Shown: positions 18,651 through 29,240 of the stretch, piece after piece
Position numbering within the stretch: the stretch's first letter is position 1
Layout of the letters: each line of letters opens with the position of its first letter
Assembly: GCA_035259385.1 (NCBI GenBank)
Contig: DATFWL010000130.1
Location: 1 to 64,000 of the forward strand
From: QHWK01 sp035259385
Lineage (GTDB): Bacteria > Acidobacteriota > Vicinamibacteria > Vicinamibacterales > CAVVIG01
Direction of reading: 5' to 3'
Length of the DNA: 64,000 bases
Position numbers and translations under genes: made by a program
Notes under the pieces: generated by a model
The model's database searches: none
What the model was told of the DNA's origin: nothing
The model's input: only the letters and a program-made list of their open reading frames with translations

Positions 18651-19853
18651 CTACACCAGTTTCACGAATTCCGTCTGCACGGGGCCGGTGACGGCGGCGT
18701 CGGTGACGCCCATCACCATGTTGATCTCGGTCCGGATGCCGAAGTCCTCGAAATAGACGCCCGGCTCGATCGTAAAGCCGGTTCCGGGCAGCAACCGGCG
18801 GTCGTCGTGCGCCTCGTAGTCGTCCATGTTCACGCCGTTGCCGTGGACGGCTTCCCCGAGGCTGTGGCCGGTGCGGTGAAGAATCTGCGCCGCGTAGCCG
18901 GCGTCGCGCAGGACCGTGGACGCCGCGCGGTCGACTTCCCATCCGCGGACGTCCCGTGCCGCGCGCGCCCGCTCCTGGACGAGGCGCACGCCGGCGTCGC
19001 GCGCCGCGCACGCCGCGTCGAATGCCCGAGCGATGCGGTCGGGCACGTCGCGACCCGTGTATCCCATCCAGGTGATGTCAGCAAAGACCGCGCCGGAGCG
19101 ATCGAGCTTCCCCCAGAGGTCGAGCAGCACGACCGCGTCCTTCGTGATCGCCCGATGCGCGGTGGAGGTCGGCAGATAGTGCGGGTTGCCCGCGTTGGCG
19201 CCCACCGACACGTTCGGATCCGAATCGGTGACGAGGCCCTCTTCGCGGAACCACCCGGCCATCAGCTGCTGGATGTCGAATTCGGTCGTCGCCACGCCCT
19301 CGTGCAGCCGCCGCGCGACCGCGTCGAACGCCTGATCCTTCACGCGATAGAGCTTTTCCGAGGCCGTCCGATGCGTGGCGATCGCTGGCTCGTCCCAGAC
19401 GGCGGCGAACCGCTGCACCAGATCGCCCGAGGAGACGACCTGCGCGCCGCATTGCCGCACGAGCTCGATCGTGCCGGCGTCGACGCGCGCGACGTAGGGG
19501 ATGGCGCAGCCGGGCGAGTATTCCATCGCGACACGGCGCATGCCGTTGAGGAGTTTCTGCAGGCCGGCCTCGAGCTGATCGCGGCCGGCGTACTGCGTCA
19601 TCGCGCCCGGCAGATGCGCGAGCGACTGCCTCTCGATCTTATGGACGAGGCCGCGCGGCTCCCCGGACGCCGGAATCAGGTAGAACCAGCGGCGTGTCGA
19701 GAGATGGCCGCCCTGGCGATCGACCGCCGTCACGTCGACGGCGATCGGATTGAGACCGCGGAAGTCGTACAGCAGCCAGCCGTCGACGCCGTCGGCTTTC
19801 AGGGCCGTTTGAACGTCTCTAACATCGAGCCCGGCCGCTGTAGACAGGGACAT
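18651..19853 (-). CDS. M24 family metallopeptidase (Xaa-Pro aminopeptidase-like)
   Basis: Pita-bread metallopeptidase, probably removing N-terminal residues before proline; 400 residues from the ATG at 19853. The N-terminal creatinase-like domain (about 1-170) starts MSLSTAAGLDVRDVQTAL. The catalytic domain shows VVLLDLWGKL and an Asp in SGAVFADITWMGYTG, then HRTGHSLGEAVHGNG (His), FTIEPGVYFEDFGIRTEINM (two Glu). This is the expected two-metal ligand set. No signal peptide is evident, so it is likely cytoplasmic. It is divergent from the VWFA gene across a 142-base gap containing a strong hairpin. The exact substrate is unknown. Confidence 0.85.
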   Translation of the reverse strand: MSLSTAAGLDVRDVQTALKADGVDGWLLYDFRGLNPIAVDVTAVDRQGGHLSTRRWFYLIPASGEPRGLVHKIERQSLAHLPGAMTQYAGRDQLEAGLQKLLNGMRRVAMEYSPGCAIPYVARVDAGTIELVRQCGAQVVSSGDLVQRFAAVWDEPAIATHRTASEKLYRVKDQAFDAVARRLHEGVATTEFDIQQLMAGWFREEGLVTDSDPNVSVGANAGNPHYLPTSTAHRAITKDAVVLLDLWGKLDRSGAVFADITWMGYTGRDVPDRIARAFDAACAARDAGVRLVQERARAARDVRGWEVDRAASTVLRDAGYAAQILHRTGHSLGEAVHGNGVNMDDYEAHDDRRLLPGTGFTIEPGVYFEDFGIRTEINMVMGVTDAAVTGPVQTEFVKLV

Positions 19854-19910
19854 CCTGTCCAGTATAGCCGCCTTCGCGCGCCTGGCTTCCCGTTGCGGGC
19901 TTCGGGGGCT

Positions 19911-19939
19911 GAGCCGCCCGTAAAGATTTTGGGCGGCTC
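19911..19939. repeat. perfect GAGCCGCCC hairpin in the M24/VWFA intergenic region
   Basis: GAGCCGCCC and GGGCGGCTC form a perfect 9-bp stem around an 11-base AT-rich loop (gtaaagatttt). No T-run follows on either strand, so it is not a standard terminator. It may be another small dispersed palindrome or an operator between the divergent genes. Confidence 0.7.
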
Positions 19940-19969
19940 GCTCACGGTCCACCGAGCGAAGGCGGGACG

Positions 19970-19975
19970 TATAAT
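19970..19975 (+). promoter_or_regulatory. candidate -10 box for the VWFA gene
   Basis: A perfect TATAAT lies 20 bases before the VWFA ATG. No good -35 is visible at 16-18 bases upstream; the GAGCCGCCC hairpin is about 30 bases upstream. The expected leader would be very short. Confidence 0.35.
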
Positions 19976-19995
19976 CCGGAACGAGAGCCACAGCT

Positions 19996-22119
19996 ATGCA
20001 AAAACGTCTTCGACTGGCCGCGTTGCTCGTGTTTGCCGCCGCCGCGGGACTCACCGCTGGACAGAATCCGCCGCCGCAGCCGCCGGCGCCGACACAACCG
20101 CCGCCACAGCAGCAGGCGCAGCAGCCGACCTTCAGGGTTCGCGTCGACTACGTCGAGGTGGATGTCGTCGTCACTGACCGGCAGGGTAACCTGGTCCGCG
20201 ATCTCAAGAAAGAGGACTTCCAGGTCCTCGAAGACGGCAAAGGCCAGGCCATCAACACCTTCACGTTCGTCGACATCCCGGTCGAGCGCGGCGATCGGCC
20301 GCTGTTCGCCGATTCGCCGATCGAGCCAGACGTGAAGACGAACGAACGGCCCTTCGACGGCCGCGTCTACGTGATGGTGATCGACGACCTGCACACGCGG
20401 TTCGGCCGCTCGGCCCGCGTGAAGATCGCCGCGAAGCAGTTCGTCGAACGGCGTCTCGGCGCGAACGATCTGATGGCGGTCGTGCACACGTTCGGCCCGT
20501 CGGACGCCAACCAGGAGTTCACGAACAACAAGCGGCTGCTGATCGCCGCCATCGATCGGACGAACGGCAAGAAGCTCGATTCGGCGACGGCGAACAAGAC
20601 CCGCGAGTACTACGCCACGCAGGGCATCCGGCAGCAGGGCGATCCCCTCAACGATCCCGCGGACAACGAACGCGCCTTCAACGCGCGCAACGCCCTCGAC
20701 ACGCTGAAGAACGTGGCCGAGTGGTTCGGGTCGGTGCACGGCCGCCGCAAGTCGATCCTCTTCGTCAGCGAAGGGATCGACTACGACATCTACGACATGA
20801 TCGCGTCGAACGGCTCCAACCATCAGAGCGCGTCGATGGTCATGGACGCGACGCGCGACGCGATCGCCGCGGCGACCCGGTCGAACGTCGCGATATACGG
20901 CATCGATCCGCGCGGCCTCACCGATCTCGGCGACGAGTCGATCGAGATTGGATCGTTCCCCGACGACACGTCGCTCGGCATCGGGCAGAGCTCGCTGCAG
21001 AACGAGCTCCGGCTGTCCCAGGACAGCCTGCGCACGCTCTCGGATGAGACCGGCGGATTTGCCGTGGTCAACCGCAACGACTTCGCCAGTGCGTACCAGC
21101 GTCTCGTCGAGGACAACAGCTCCTATTACGTGCTGGCGTACTACCCGCCCGACGCGCGGCCCGGCCGGCTCCACAAGATCGACGTGCGCGTGACCCGTCC
21201 CGGGCTCACGGTCCGCGCGCGCAAGGGGTACGTGACGCCAAAGAAAGTCGAAGAGTCGAAGACGACCAACTCGAAGAATCCGTCGACGCCGGAGCTCCGC
21301 GAGGCGCTCGACAGCCCGCTGCCGGTCAGCGGCCTGACCATGCACGTCTTCGCCGCGCCGTTCAAGGGCACCGCGCCGAACGTCTCGGTGCTGTTCGGCG
21401 TCGAGATGCGCGGGCGCGATTTGCAGCTCGCGCAGAACGCGAAGCTGCTGCTCTCGTATCTGGCGATCGATCAGAACGGCAAGATCAAGGGCGGCAACAC
21501 CGACTCGCTGTCGATGCCGAACCTCAAGCCGGAGACCAAGGCGCGCATCGAGCAGACCGGACTGCGCATGCTGAACCGCCTCGATCTGCCGCCGGGCAAG
21601 TACTCGCTGCGTGTCGCCGCGCACGACACCAACGGCGGCAACGTCGGGTCGGTGCAATACGATCTCGCGGTTCCCGATTTCCAGAAGGAGAAGTTCAGCA
21701 TCAGCGGCCTGGTGCTCACCTCAGGGCTCGGGGCGGCGTTGCCGACCGTGCGCGCCGACGAGCAGTTGAAGCAGGTGCTCCCGGGTCCGGCGATCTCGTC
21801 GCGCAGTTTCCCGCAGAACGACGAAATCGTGCTGTTCACCGAGGTCTACGACAACGAGGGCAGCAAGCCGCACAAGGTCGACATCGTCACGACGATCAGG
21901 ACCGACGAGGGGCGCGAGGTGTTCAAGACCGACGAGACGCGCGACTCGACGGATCTCGGCGGCGCGCGGGGCGGCTACGGCTACACGACGAAAATTCCGC
22001 TCAAGGAACTGGAGCCGGGCAAGTACGTGCTGAAAGTGGAAGGGAAGTCCCGCCTCGGCAACGATCCCGCCGTCGGGCGGGAGCTGCGGATCGAGATCAC
22101 GCCGCCCGTGGCCCGATGA
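19996..22119 (+). CDS. secreted VWFA-related protein (acidobacterial type)
   Basis: Secreted protein of the VWFA-related acidobacterial domain family, abundant in Acidobacteria and of unknown function. It has a signal peptide at residues 1-22 (MQKRLRLAALLVFAAAAGLT), a Pro/Gln-rich linker to about 45, then FRVRVDYVEVDVVVTDRQGN and LVRDLKKEDFQVLEDGKGQ, the family hallmark. The vWF-A-like part includes VYVMVIDDLHTRFGRSAR and GSVHGRRKSILFVSEGIDYD. The last 250 residues are beta-rich and end in a fibronectin-like pattern (KYVLKVEGKSRLG). 707 residues. It overlaps the PrcB-like gene as ATGA, so both are probably made and exported together. Confidence 0.9.
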   Translation: MQKRLRLAALLVFAAAAGLTAGQNPPPQPPAPTQPPPQQQAQQPTFRVRVDYVEVDVVVTDRQGNLVRDLKKEDFQVLEDGKGQAINTFTFVDIPVERGDRPLFADSPIEPDVKTNERPFDGRVYVMVIDDLHTRFGRSARVKIAAKQFVERRLGANDLMAVVHTFGPSDANQEFTNNKRLLIAAIDRTNGKKLDSATANKTREYYATQGIRQQGDPLNDPADNERAFNARNALDTLKNVAEWFGSVHGRRKSILFVSEGIDYDIYDMIASNGSNHQSASMVMDATRDAIAAATRSNVAIYGIDPRGLTDLGDESIEIGSFPDDTSLGIGQSSLQNELRLSQDSLRTLSDETGGFAVVNRNDFASAYQRLVEDNSSYYVLAYYPPDARPGRLHKIDVRVTRPGLTVRARKGYVTPKKVEESKTTNSKNPSTPELREALDSPLPVSGLTMHVFAAPFKGTAPNVSVLFGVEMRGRDLQLAQNAKLLLSYLAIDQNGKIKGGNTDSLSMPNLKPETKARIEQTGLRMLNRLDLPPGKYSLRVAAHDTNGGNVGSVQYDLAVPDFQKEKFSISGLVLTSGLGAALPTVRADEQLKQVLPGPAISSRSFPQNDEIVLFTEVYDNEGSKPHKVDIVTTIRTDEGREVFKTDETRDSTDLGGARGGYGYTTKIPLKELEPGKYVLKVEGKSRLGNDPAVGRELRIEITPPVAR

Positions 22120-22595
22120 GCGGCACGCGGATCTGCCACGAAGACGCGAAGACTCGAAAGCGGCTCTGTATCTTGGTGGTTTCGTGGCTGATCCTGGCGG
22201 CGAATTCGATGCCTGCTCAGACACAAGGGCCCCGCACGATCGAGAAAGGCGAACAGAGCCACATCGAGGACGCCAGGCAGGTGGTCGTGCGGACCGAGTC
22301 CGACTGGACACAGCTGTGGCAGCATCACGCGCCGGATCGCCCGCGGCCGTCGATCGATTTTTCGAAGGATACGGTGCTCGGTCTGTTCATGGGGAGCCGA
22401 CCCAACGCCGGGTTCAACACCACCATCGTCAGCGCGACCGAAGGCGGCGGCGCGCTGATCGTCCGCTACACCGAAACCAGGCCCGCGCGCGGCACAATCA
22501 CCGCGCAGGTCATCACGGCTCCGTACCACCTGGTGGCAGTTCCGAAGGTGACGGCGGCCAATGTGAAGTTCGAGAGAGTGGAGCAGGGCAGGTAG
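22116..22595 (+). CDS. secreted PrcB-like (protease complex subunit) domain protein
   Basis: The last 110 residues resemble the PrcB C-terminal domain, named after a Treponema protease-complex stabiliser. Pattern: IEDARQVVVRTESDWTQLW, SIDFSKDTVLGLFMGSRP, TIVSATEGGGALIVRYTE and a closing YHLVAVPKV. 159 residues. The start ATG overlaps the upstream stop (ATGA). The likely signal peptide (basic KTRKR, hydrophobic LCILVVSWLILAA, cleavage after SMPA) coincides with a CACGAAG palindrome, so its export signal seems to have been built from a dispersed repeat. A shorter start inside the frame would lose export. Function unknown; coupling to the VWFA protein suggests a shared extracytoplasmic role. Confidence 0.72.
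   Translation: MSGTRICHEDAKTRKRLCILVVSWLILAANSMPAQTQGPRTIEKGEQSHIEDARQVVVRTESDWTQLWQHHAPDRPRPSIDFSKDTVLGLFMGSRPNAGFNTTIVSATEGGGALIVRYTETRPARGTITAQVITAPYHLVAVPKVTAANVKFERVEQGR
22136..22188. repeat. CACGAAG element inside the PrcB-like gene
   Basis: Left arm gccacgaagacgcgaagac and right arm cttggtggtttcgtggc, a diverged and shorter copy of the element at 3059-3134. It encodes residues about 7-24 of the PrcB-like protein. Confidence 0.8.
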
Positions 22596-22605
22596 GTCGA
22601 GTGGT

Positions 22606-22671
22606 CAGCTAGCCCCTAGCCCAGCCCCGACCCCGAGCCCCTGATCAGCGAGCCCCGAGCCCCGAGCCCCT
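22606..22671. repeat. GGGGCTC heptamer element
   Basis: Starts gctagcccctagcccagccc and continues with agcccc-type heptamers up to gagcccctcgc; ctgatcagcg lies between two runs. Both runs have the same orientation, so this looks like one arm or a rearranged copy. It abuts the broken end of a kinase remnant. Confidence 0.8.
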
Positions 22672-22815
22672 CGCAAACTTGCATCGCAATGGCGAGCGCG
22701 TCCGGAACTCGCAATGGATGGCCCTCACGCCGTCCCGAGTCGGCGTCGCGGGCGAGGCGGTCGGCGAGCGTCTCGCCGTCGAGGTATTCGAGCACGAGGA
22801 ACCGGACGCGGCCCG
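22672..22815 (-). pseudogene. remnant of a Ser/Thr protein kinase domain
   Basis: Too short for a gene, but the minus strand reads VRFLVLEYLDGETLADRLAR, then LRVPDALAIAMQVCEG. This is the hinge and following helices (subdomains V to VIa) of bacterial Hanks-type kinases of the Pkn type abundant in Acidobacteria. The upstream ATP-binding lobe and the downstream HRD catalytic loop are absent. Homology stops exactly where the GGGGCTC element begins (the frame continues as GLGARGS, pure repeat). So it is a decayed fragment bordered, and perhaps truncated, by the repeat. The rest of the 355-base gap, 22816-22950, shows nothing I recognise. Confidence 0.7.
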
Positions 22816-22950
22816 GGGGATTATAGCGGTGCAGCGACGGACGACGGGCGCGTCCGCACCCGTCAGCTTTCGGTCGGTCCGGATTTGGTCAGCGTGTCGT
22901 TATTCAGGTTGGATCGTGATTCAATCGCCGAAAAGAAAAGCGGGCAACAC

Positions 22951-23463
22951 TCACTTCTTCTTCGCCGACGCCGGTTTCGCGGCTGGTTCCTTGGTCTCGC
23001 CTCCGGCCGTCAGCTTGTCGACACGGTGCGGCTTCACCGTGCCGTTCGCGTGACTGAAGTTGTAGTTGTTCGCCGACATCTTCGCGTTGAACGGCGTCTC
23101 GATCTTGACCGTTGCGACCTCGCCCGCCTCGATGCGGTTCACGACGCCCTTGCCGCCCGTGACGAGACCGCCCGCCTTGTCGTACCACGTCTCATCGACG
23201 GTCAGCCGGAGCAGCGGCGCGTTGGTGTTGTTCTTGACCATCAGCGTGGTCACCACCATCTCCTTGTCGCGCTTGGTGACCGGCTTCGTGTAATCGACGT
23301 CCGCCTGCCCCTTGAACGCCGGCGTGAACTTCTTGCCCGCGAGCACCGAGGTCATCGGCGGCGCCTGCGGTGTCTGCGAGGCCGGCGGGGTTTGTGCGAG
23401 AACGGCAGTCGTCGCCGCGCTGGCGACGACGAGCGACGCAACGGCAAGGCGTGCGCGGGTCAT
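22951..23463 (-). CDS. hypothetical secreted protein
   Basis: No family recognised. 170 residues from the ATG at 23463, chosen because GGGAGG lies just upstream and a classic signal peptide follows (MTRARLAVASLVVASAATTA, cleavage after VLA). The mature part looks like a single beta-sandwich: VTKRDKEMVVTTLMVKNNTN, APLLRLTVDETWYDKAG, and AGEVATVKIETPFNAKM, reminiscent of FxLYD-like or conserved periplasmic Ig-like folds. It ends in an Ala/Lys tail (PAAKPASAKKK). A minus-strand TATAAT-like sequence near 23508-23515 could be its promoter. Confidence 0.75.
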   Translation of the reverse strand: MTRARLAVASLVVASAATTAVLAQTPPASQTPQAPPMTSVLAGKKFTPAFKGQADVDYTKPVTKRDKEMVVTTLMVKNNTNAPLLRLTVDETWYDKAGGLVTGGKGVVNRIEAGEVATVKIETPFNAKMSANNYNFSHANGTVKPHRVDKLTAGGETKEPAAKPASAKKK

Positions 23464-23519
23464 AAATCCTCCCGGGAATAGTCGAGCCTGAACGAGGTCG
23501 CGGGGATTATATATCGGAG

Positions 23520-23978
23520 TCACATCTCGCCGTTCCAGTCCTCCGGCTCGGGGTTGACCGAACGGAAAATCTCCATGTGCCACTTGCCGCCGCCCCACGG
23601 CTCGATCACTTCAGCGGCGACGACGTCGACCAGAATCTCCGAGAACAGCCGTCCTTCCGGATCGTTCTCGAGGTGGTAGGCCGGCTCGTCCCAGCCGAAA
23701 TTCGGGTAGAGCATCAGCGTGAGGAACAGATCGTAGCCGTCGTCGACGACGATCAGCTGGCCGCACGGGCGCTTCAGCGTCGAGTGATAGATGAGGTATT
23801 TCTCCGCGCTGTGCGCGCGGATGTAGCGTTTCAGGGCGAATTCGCGGGCGACGACTTCTTCGACGGCGATCTTCTTGTCCCAGCAGTCGCGGCAGTACTT
23901 CTCTTCGCCGCGCGGTTCGGAGACGTCCTTCGCGCCGCAGAGCGCGCAGCGCGATTTTGCAACGGCCTTGCGTGACAT
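23520..23978 (-). CDS. hypothetical protein with an N-terminal zinc ribbon
   Basis: Unrecognised 152-residue cytoplasmic protein. Cys11 and Cys14 (CALCGAK) with Cys29 and Cys32 (YCRDCWDKK) form a treble-clef or zinc-ribbon metal site. The rest (EEVVAREFALKRYIRAHSAE, LFLTLMLYPNFGWDEPAYHL) is a mixed alpha/beta domain with many acidic and aromatic residues. Start taken at the ATG at 23978, since the extra upstream residues would run into the repeat at 24005. It sits 56 bases upstream of the secreted unknown; a functional link is not apparent. Confidence 0.72.
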   Translation of the reverse strand: MSRKAVAKSRCALCGAKDVSEPRGEEKYCRDCWDKKIAVEEVVAREFALKRYIRAHSAEKYLIYHSTLKRPCGQLIVVDDGYDLFLTLMLYPNFGWDEPAYHLENDPEGRLFSEILVDVVAAEVIEPWGGGKWHMEIFRSVNPEPEDWNGEM

Positions 23979-24004
23979 ATATGGATCGATCCTAGCACCA
24001 ACGG

Positions 24005-24209
24005 AAGTCGTCAGTCTCAAGTCGGCAGTCGGCAGTCAGTCGACAGTCTCAAGTCGGCGACTCCCGACTTGCGACTGACTGGCGACTGTCGACTAGTGAC
24101 TGACTGGCGACTGTCGACTTTTGACTGACTGGCGACTGTCGACTTGTGACTGACTGGCGACTGTCGACTTGTGACTGACTGGCGACTGTCGACTTGCGAC
24201 TGACGACTA
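24005..24209. repeat. large GACTGAC/CAGTC element with a 25-base tandem array
   Basis: The left part has gtcagtc-type words (24005-24060). From about 24061 the facing orientation takes over and contains about five copies of a 25-base unit (beginning gactgtcgacttgtgactga). The copies differ at a base or two (gtcgactagt, gtcgactttt, gtcgacttgc). It fills the gap between the zinc-ribbon gene and phoD. Confidence 0.92.
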
Positions 24210-24220
24210 AAGGCGGCCGC

Positions 24221-25801
24221 TCAGTCTGTCGTCCCGCCGGGCCGACCCGCTTCCACGACGATCGTTCCACCGGTCCGAATCGGCTGATCGGGAATCGTCA
24301 CCCGGTCGAGGATCCTGAACTCGGCGCGGAGCGTGGACGGCGTCGCAGTGCACGCGATGTAGCCGCGACGCGCGCTGTGGTACTTGATGTGCGGGTTGTC
24401 GTTCCTGATCGCATCCCAGTCGGAGGAGACGTCGGCGCCGTCGCCGGTCGACGTGATCGACGTGTTCGTCAGCTCGACGCCGATCGTCGCCGACCGCGGA
24501 TCTTCGAAATCCATCTTCAGATCGGCGGCATAGTGCACGTGGACGTCGCCGGACAGCACGATCGGGTTCGGGGCCTTCGCATTCCGGATGTGCGTGTAGA
24601 GGCGCTGCCGCGCGGCGACGTAGCCGTCCCACTTGTCCATCGCAAAACGGCTGTCCGCGTCCCAGCTCTTGAAGTCGCGGGCGAAGGTCGGCACCTGCTG
24701 GCCGATCACGGTCCACCGCGCGCGCGCATCGGCAAGGTTGCCGTAGAGCCACTGCTCCTGCTCGGCGCCCATCATCGTCCGCGCCGGGTCGAGCGCTTCG
24801 ACGCAGTTGGAGCGCATGCCGTCGCCGCACGCCTGATCGGATCGCCACTGCCGGGTGTCGAGCGCGTTGAAGTCCACGAGCGAGCCGAAATGCAGACGCC
24901 GGTAGATGCGCATGTGGCTGCCCGACGGCAGTGCGCTGCGGCGCAGCGGCATCGTCTCGTAGTAGGCCTGGTAGGCCGCCGCCCGCCGCAGCACGAACAG
25001 CTCCGGCGGCGTGCCGCGCTCGTCGAAGTCGCCGGCGTAGTTGTTGTCCACCTCGTGATCGTCCCAGGTGACGATCCACGGCGCCGACGCGTGCGCCGCC
25101 ATCAGATCGCGGTCCATCTTGTACAACGCGTACCGATTGCGATAGTCGACGAGCGTGTACGGTTCGCGGCCGTTGTGCTGGCGCACCGCGGCGTCGCTCC
25201 TCCCGCCGGTGGCGCGCGCTTCGTAAATGTAGTCGCCGGTGTGGAAGACGAAGTCGAACTGTTCCTCGGCGATGCGGCGGAACGCGGTGAACCACCCCTG
25301 CTCGTAGTTGTTGCACCCGCAGACGGCGAAGCGCAGGCGATCGACGGCGGCGCCGACGGGCGGCGCCGTCTTCGTCCGGCCGACGCGGCTGACCTCGTCG
25401 CCGGCGCGGAACCGGTACCAGTAGTCGCGCGACGGCTCGAGCCCCTCGACCTCGACGTGGACGCTGTGCCCGATCTCGGGCCGCGCGATCGTCGTCCCGC
25501 GCTGCGCGATCGACTGGAAGCGCGCGTCGCGCGCAATCTCCCAGTCCACCTCGACGTCTGCCATCGGCATCCCGCCGCCGTCGAGCGGAACCGGCGCAAG
25601 ACGAGTCCAGAGGACGACGCCGTCCGGCGCCGGATCGCCGGACGCGACGCCCAGCGCGAACGGATAGGCATCGAAGATCGGCTTGGCCAGGGTGCGGCGG
25701 GTGGTCAGCGGCGCCGCCACCGCGCCCGCTCCGAGATACCACGCGATCTTCAGCAGCTCGCGGCGTGACAGGCGGGCCAGAGTGCGGTCGTAGAGCGTCA
25801 T
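24221..25801 (-). CDS. phoD: PhoD-type alkaline phosphatase/phosphodiesterase
   Basis: Secreted metallophosphatase that releases phosphate from mono- and diesters, using Fe and Ca in characterised PhoD. 526 residues. The N-terminus is Tat-like (LSRRELLKIAWYLGAGAVAA, Arg13-Arg14). An N-terminal Ig-like domain (FALGVASGDPAPDGVVLWTR to KTAPP) is followed by the phosphatase core with CGCNNYEQGWFTAF, FVFHTGDYIYE, WIVTWDDHEVDNNYAGD, TVIGQQVPTFARDF and IVLSGDVHVHYAADLK. These give the expected Asp, Asn and His metal ligands. It ends at the GACTGAC repeat. Likely phosphate-starvation induced, but no Pho box is evident. Confidence 0.92.
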   Translation of the reverse strand: MTLYDRTLARLSRRELLKIAWYLGAGAVAAPLTTRRTLAKPIFDAYPFALGVASGDPAPDGVVLWTRLAPVPLDGGGMPMADVEVDWEIARDARFQSIAQRGTTIARPEIGHSVHVEVEGLEPSRDYWYRFRAGDEVSRVGRTKTAPPVGAAVDRLRFAVCGCNNYEQGWFTAFRRIAEEQFDFVFHTGDYIYEARATGGRSDAAVRQHNGREPYTLVDYRNRYALYKMDRDLMAAHASAPWIVTWDDHEVDNNYAGDFDERGTPPELFVLRRAAAYQAYYETMPLRRSALPSGSHMRIYRRLHFGSLVDFNALDTRQWRSDQACGDGMRSNCVEALDPARTMMGAEQEQWLYGNLADARARWTVIGQQVPTFARDFKSWDADSRFAMDKWDGYVAARQRLYTHIRNAKAPNPIVLSGDVHVHYAADLKMDFEDPRSATIGVELTNTSITSTGDGADVSSDWDAIRNDNPHIKYHSARRGYIACTATPSTLRAEFRILDRVTIPDQPIRTGGTIVVEAGRPGGTTD

Positions 25802-25837
25802 CGGCGGCGATTATAGGCGCGGACGGCGCGGCTGACA

Positions 25838-25956
25838 GTGCAATTAAGAATTAGGAATTAAGAAGTAAGAATTCGTGTCACGCTGCCACGCCGCATGCGA
25901 GGTTCGGCCCCGTGATCACGCATTCTCAATTCTTACTTCTTAATTCTCAATTGCAC
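25838..25956. repeat. AT-rich AATTAAG palindromic element, copy 1
   Basis: Terminal inverted repeats beginning gtgcaattaagaattaggaa and ending ttaattctcaattgcac, built from 7-8-base AATTAAG-type units, around a 45-base GC-rich core. Very AT-rich against the surrounding sequence. It lies between phoD and the glucan phosphorylase. A second full copy is at 46484-46597 and a half at 38970-38998. Confidence 0.93.
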
Positions 25957-25966
25957 CGCGACGGCG

Positions 25967-28110
<2,144 letters not shown>

Positions 28111-28114
<4 letters not shown>

Positions 28115-29085
28115 GGGTGACAGGCGCCGACCAGCTCGGCGAATCGGGTGAGATCGATGTTGCCGCCGGATACCACGGCGACGATGTTGCCGCGGCCGGC
28201 GCGGTCACTGAGCGCGGCGGCGATCGCGCACCCGGCGGCGCCCTCGGCGATGACGCGCGCCCGCTCGGCGACCAGCTTCATCGCGCCCGCGACCTCGTCG
28301 AGCGAGACGACGATTGAGCCGGACAACCGCGACAGCAGCGGCCACATCGTCGCGAGCACCGACTTGCCGCCGGCGCCGTCGACGAACGACGCCCGCCAGT
28401 TGTCGAAGTAGACCGCCCGTCCTGCGGCCAGCGACGCCGCGAGCGGCGCGGCGGTCTCGGGTTCCGCGGCGTAGACGCGCGTGTCGGGTTTCAGCTCGCG
28501 GATTGCCGCCGAGATGCCGCTCAGCAGCCCGCCGCCGCCGAGCGGCGCGACAATCGCCGACACGTCCGGCAGGTCCTCGAGGATTTCCAGCGCCGCGGTG
28601 GCGTTGCCGGCGATGAACCGATCGTCGTCGAACGGATGCACGAAGTGCCCGGTCATGCGATCGGAGCCGTGTGCCTCGACGGTCTTCCAGCACTCGTCGT
28701 AGGTCGCGCGGACGATCGTCGCGCCGAGCCGCTCGATCGCGCGGATCTTCGTGTCGGGCGCCGTGTCCATCACCATCACCGAGCAACGCGCCCCGGCTTT
28801 TCTGGCAGCGTAGGCAACGCCTTGCGCGGCATTGCCGGCGCTCACCGTCCAGACGCCGCCGTGCAGTTGCTCCGGCGTCAGCTGGCGGACGACGTTGTAG
28901 GCGCCGCGGATCTTGAACGACCCGATCGGCTGCAGTGTTTCGAGCTTCAGATAGATCTCGGTGCCGTCGGCGGAGGGCGCCTCGAGGCGAATCAGCGGCG
29001 TGCGGACGGCCGCGCCGTGGATGGCGGCGGCAGCTTCGCGGATCGCCGACAGCGGGATGCGGCGATCCGATACGGTGGTCGGCAA
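28111..29085 (-). CDS. PLP-dependent threonine/serine dehydratase-like enzyme
   Basis: Fold-type II PLP enzyme, most like threonine dehydratase (threonine to 2-oxobutyrate) or serine racemase/dehydratase. 324 residues with no ACT regulatory domain, so a catabolic or racemase-type enzyme rather than a biosynthetic IlvA. SFKIRGAYNVV holds Lys58 for the Schiff base; TVSAGNAAQGVAYAARKAGA is the carboxylate-binding loop; IVAPLGGGGLLSGIS is the Gly-rich phosphate loop; and VVSGGNIDLTRFAEL lies at the C-terminus. It overlaps the glucan phosphorylase start by 4 bases. The precise substrate cannot be fixed from sequence. Confidence 0.87.
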
Positions 29086-29101
29086 GGGAAGGATCGTAGT
29101 C

Positions 29102-29180
29102 GGTTCAGGGTTCAGGGTTCAAGGTTCAGCGTTCCGGTTCGGGTTCTGGTTCTCGGTTCTTCGCTCGGGTTCGCAGTTCT
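29102..29180. repeat. GGTTCAG/GGTTCTG heptamer run
   Basis: Units ggttcag, ggttcag, ggttcaa, ggttcag, then degenerate gttcggg and ttctggt words. One orientation only. It lies between the P1 peptidase and the dehydratase. Confidence 0.8.
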
Positions 29181-29240
29181 TCGCCGTTGTCGATGGTGCC
29201 CGTTCAGCGCGCGATGCAGCGCGGCACGCGACGGGTCCGT

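Noticed and set aside
19911..19939. Intrinsic terminator
   Set aside because: Strong stem but no T-run on either strand, and it lies between divergent starts rather than after a gene.
24061..24209. CRISPR array
   Set aside because: The 25-base units are directly contiguous with no unique spacers, and no cas gene is present.
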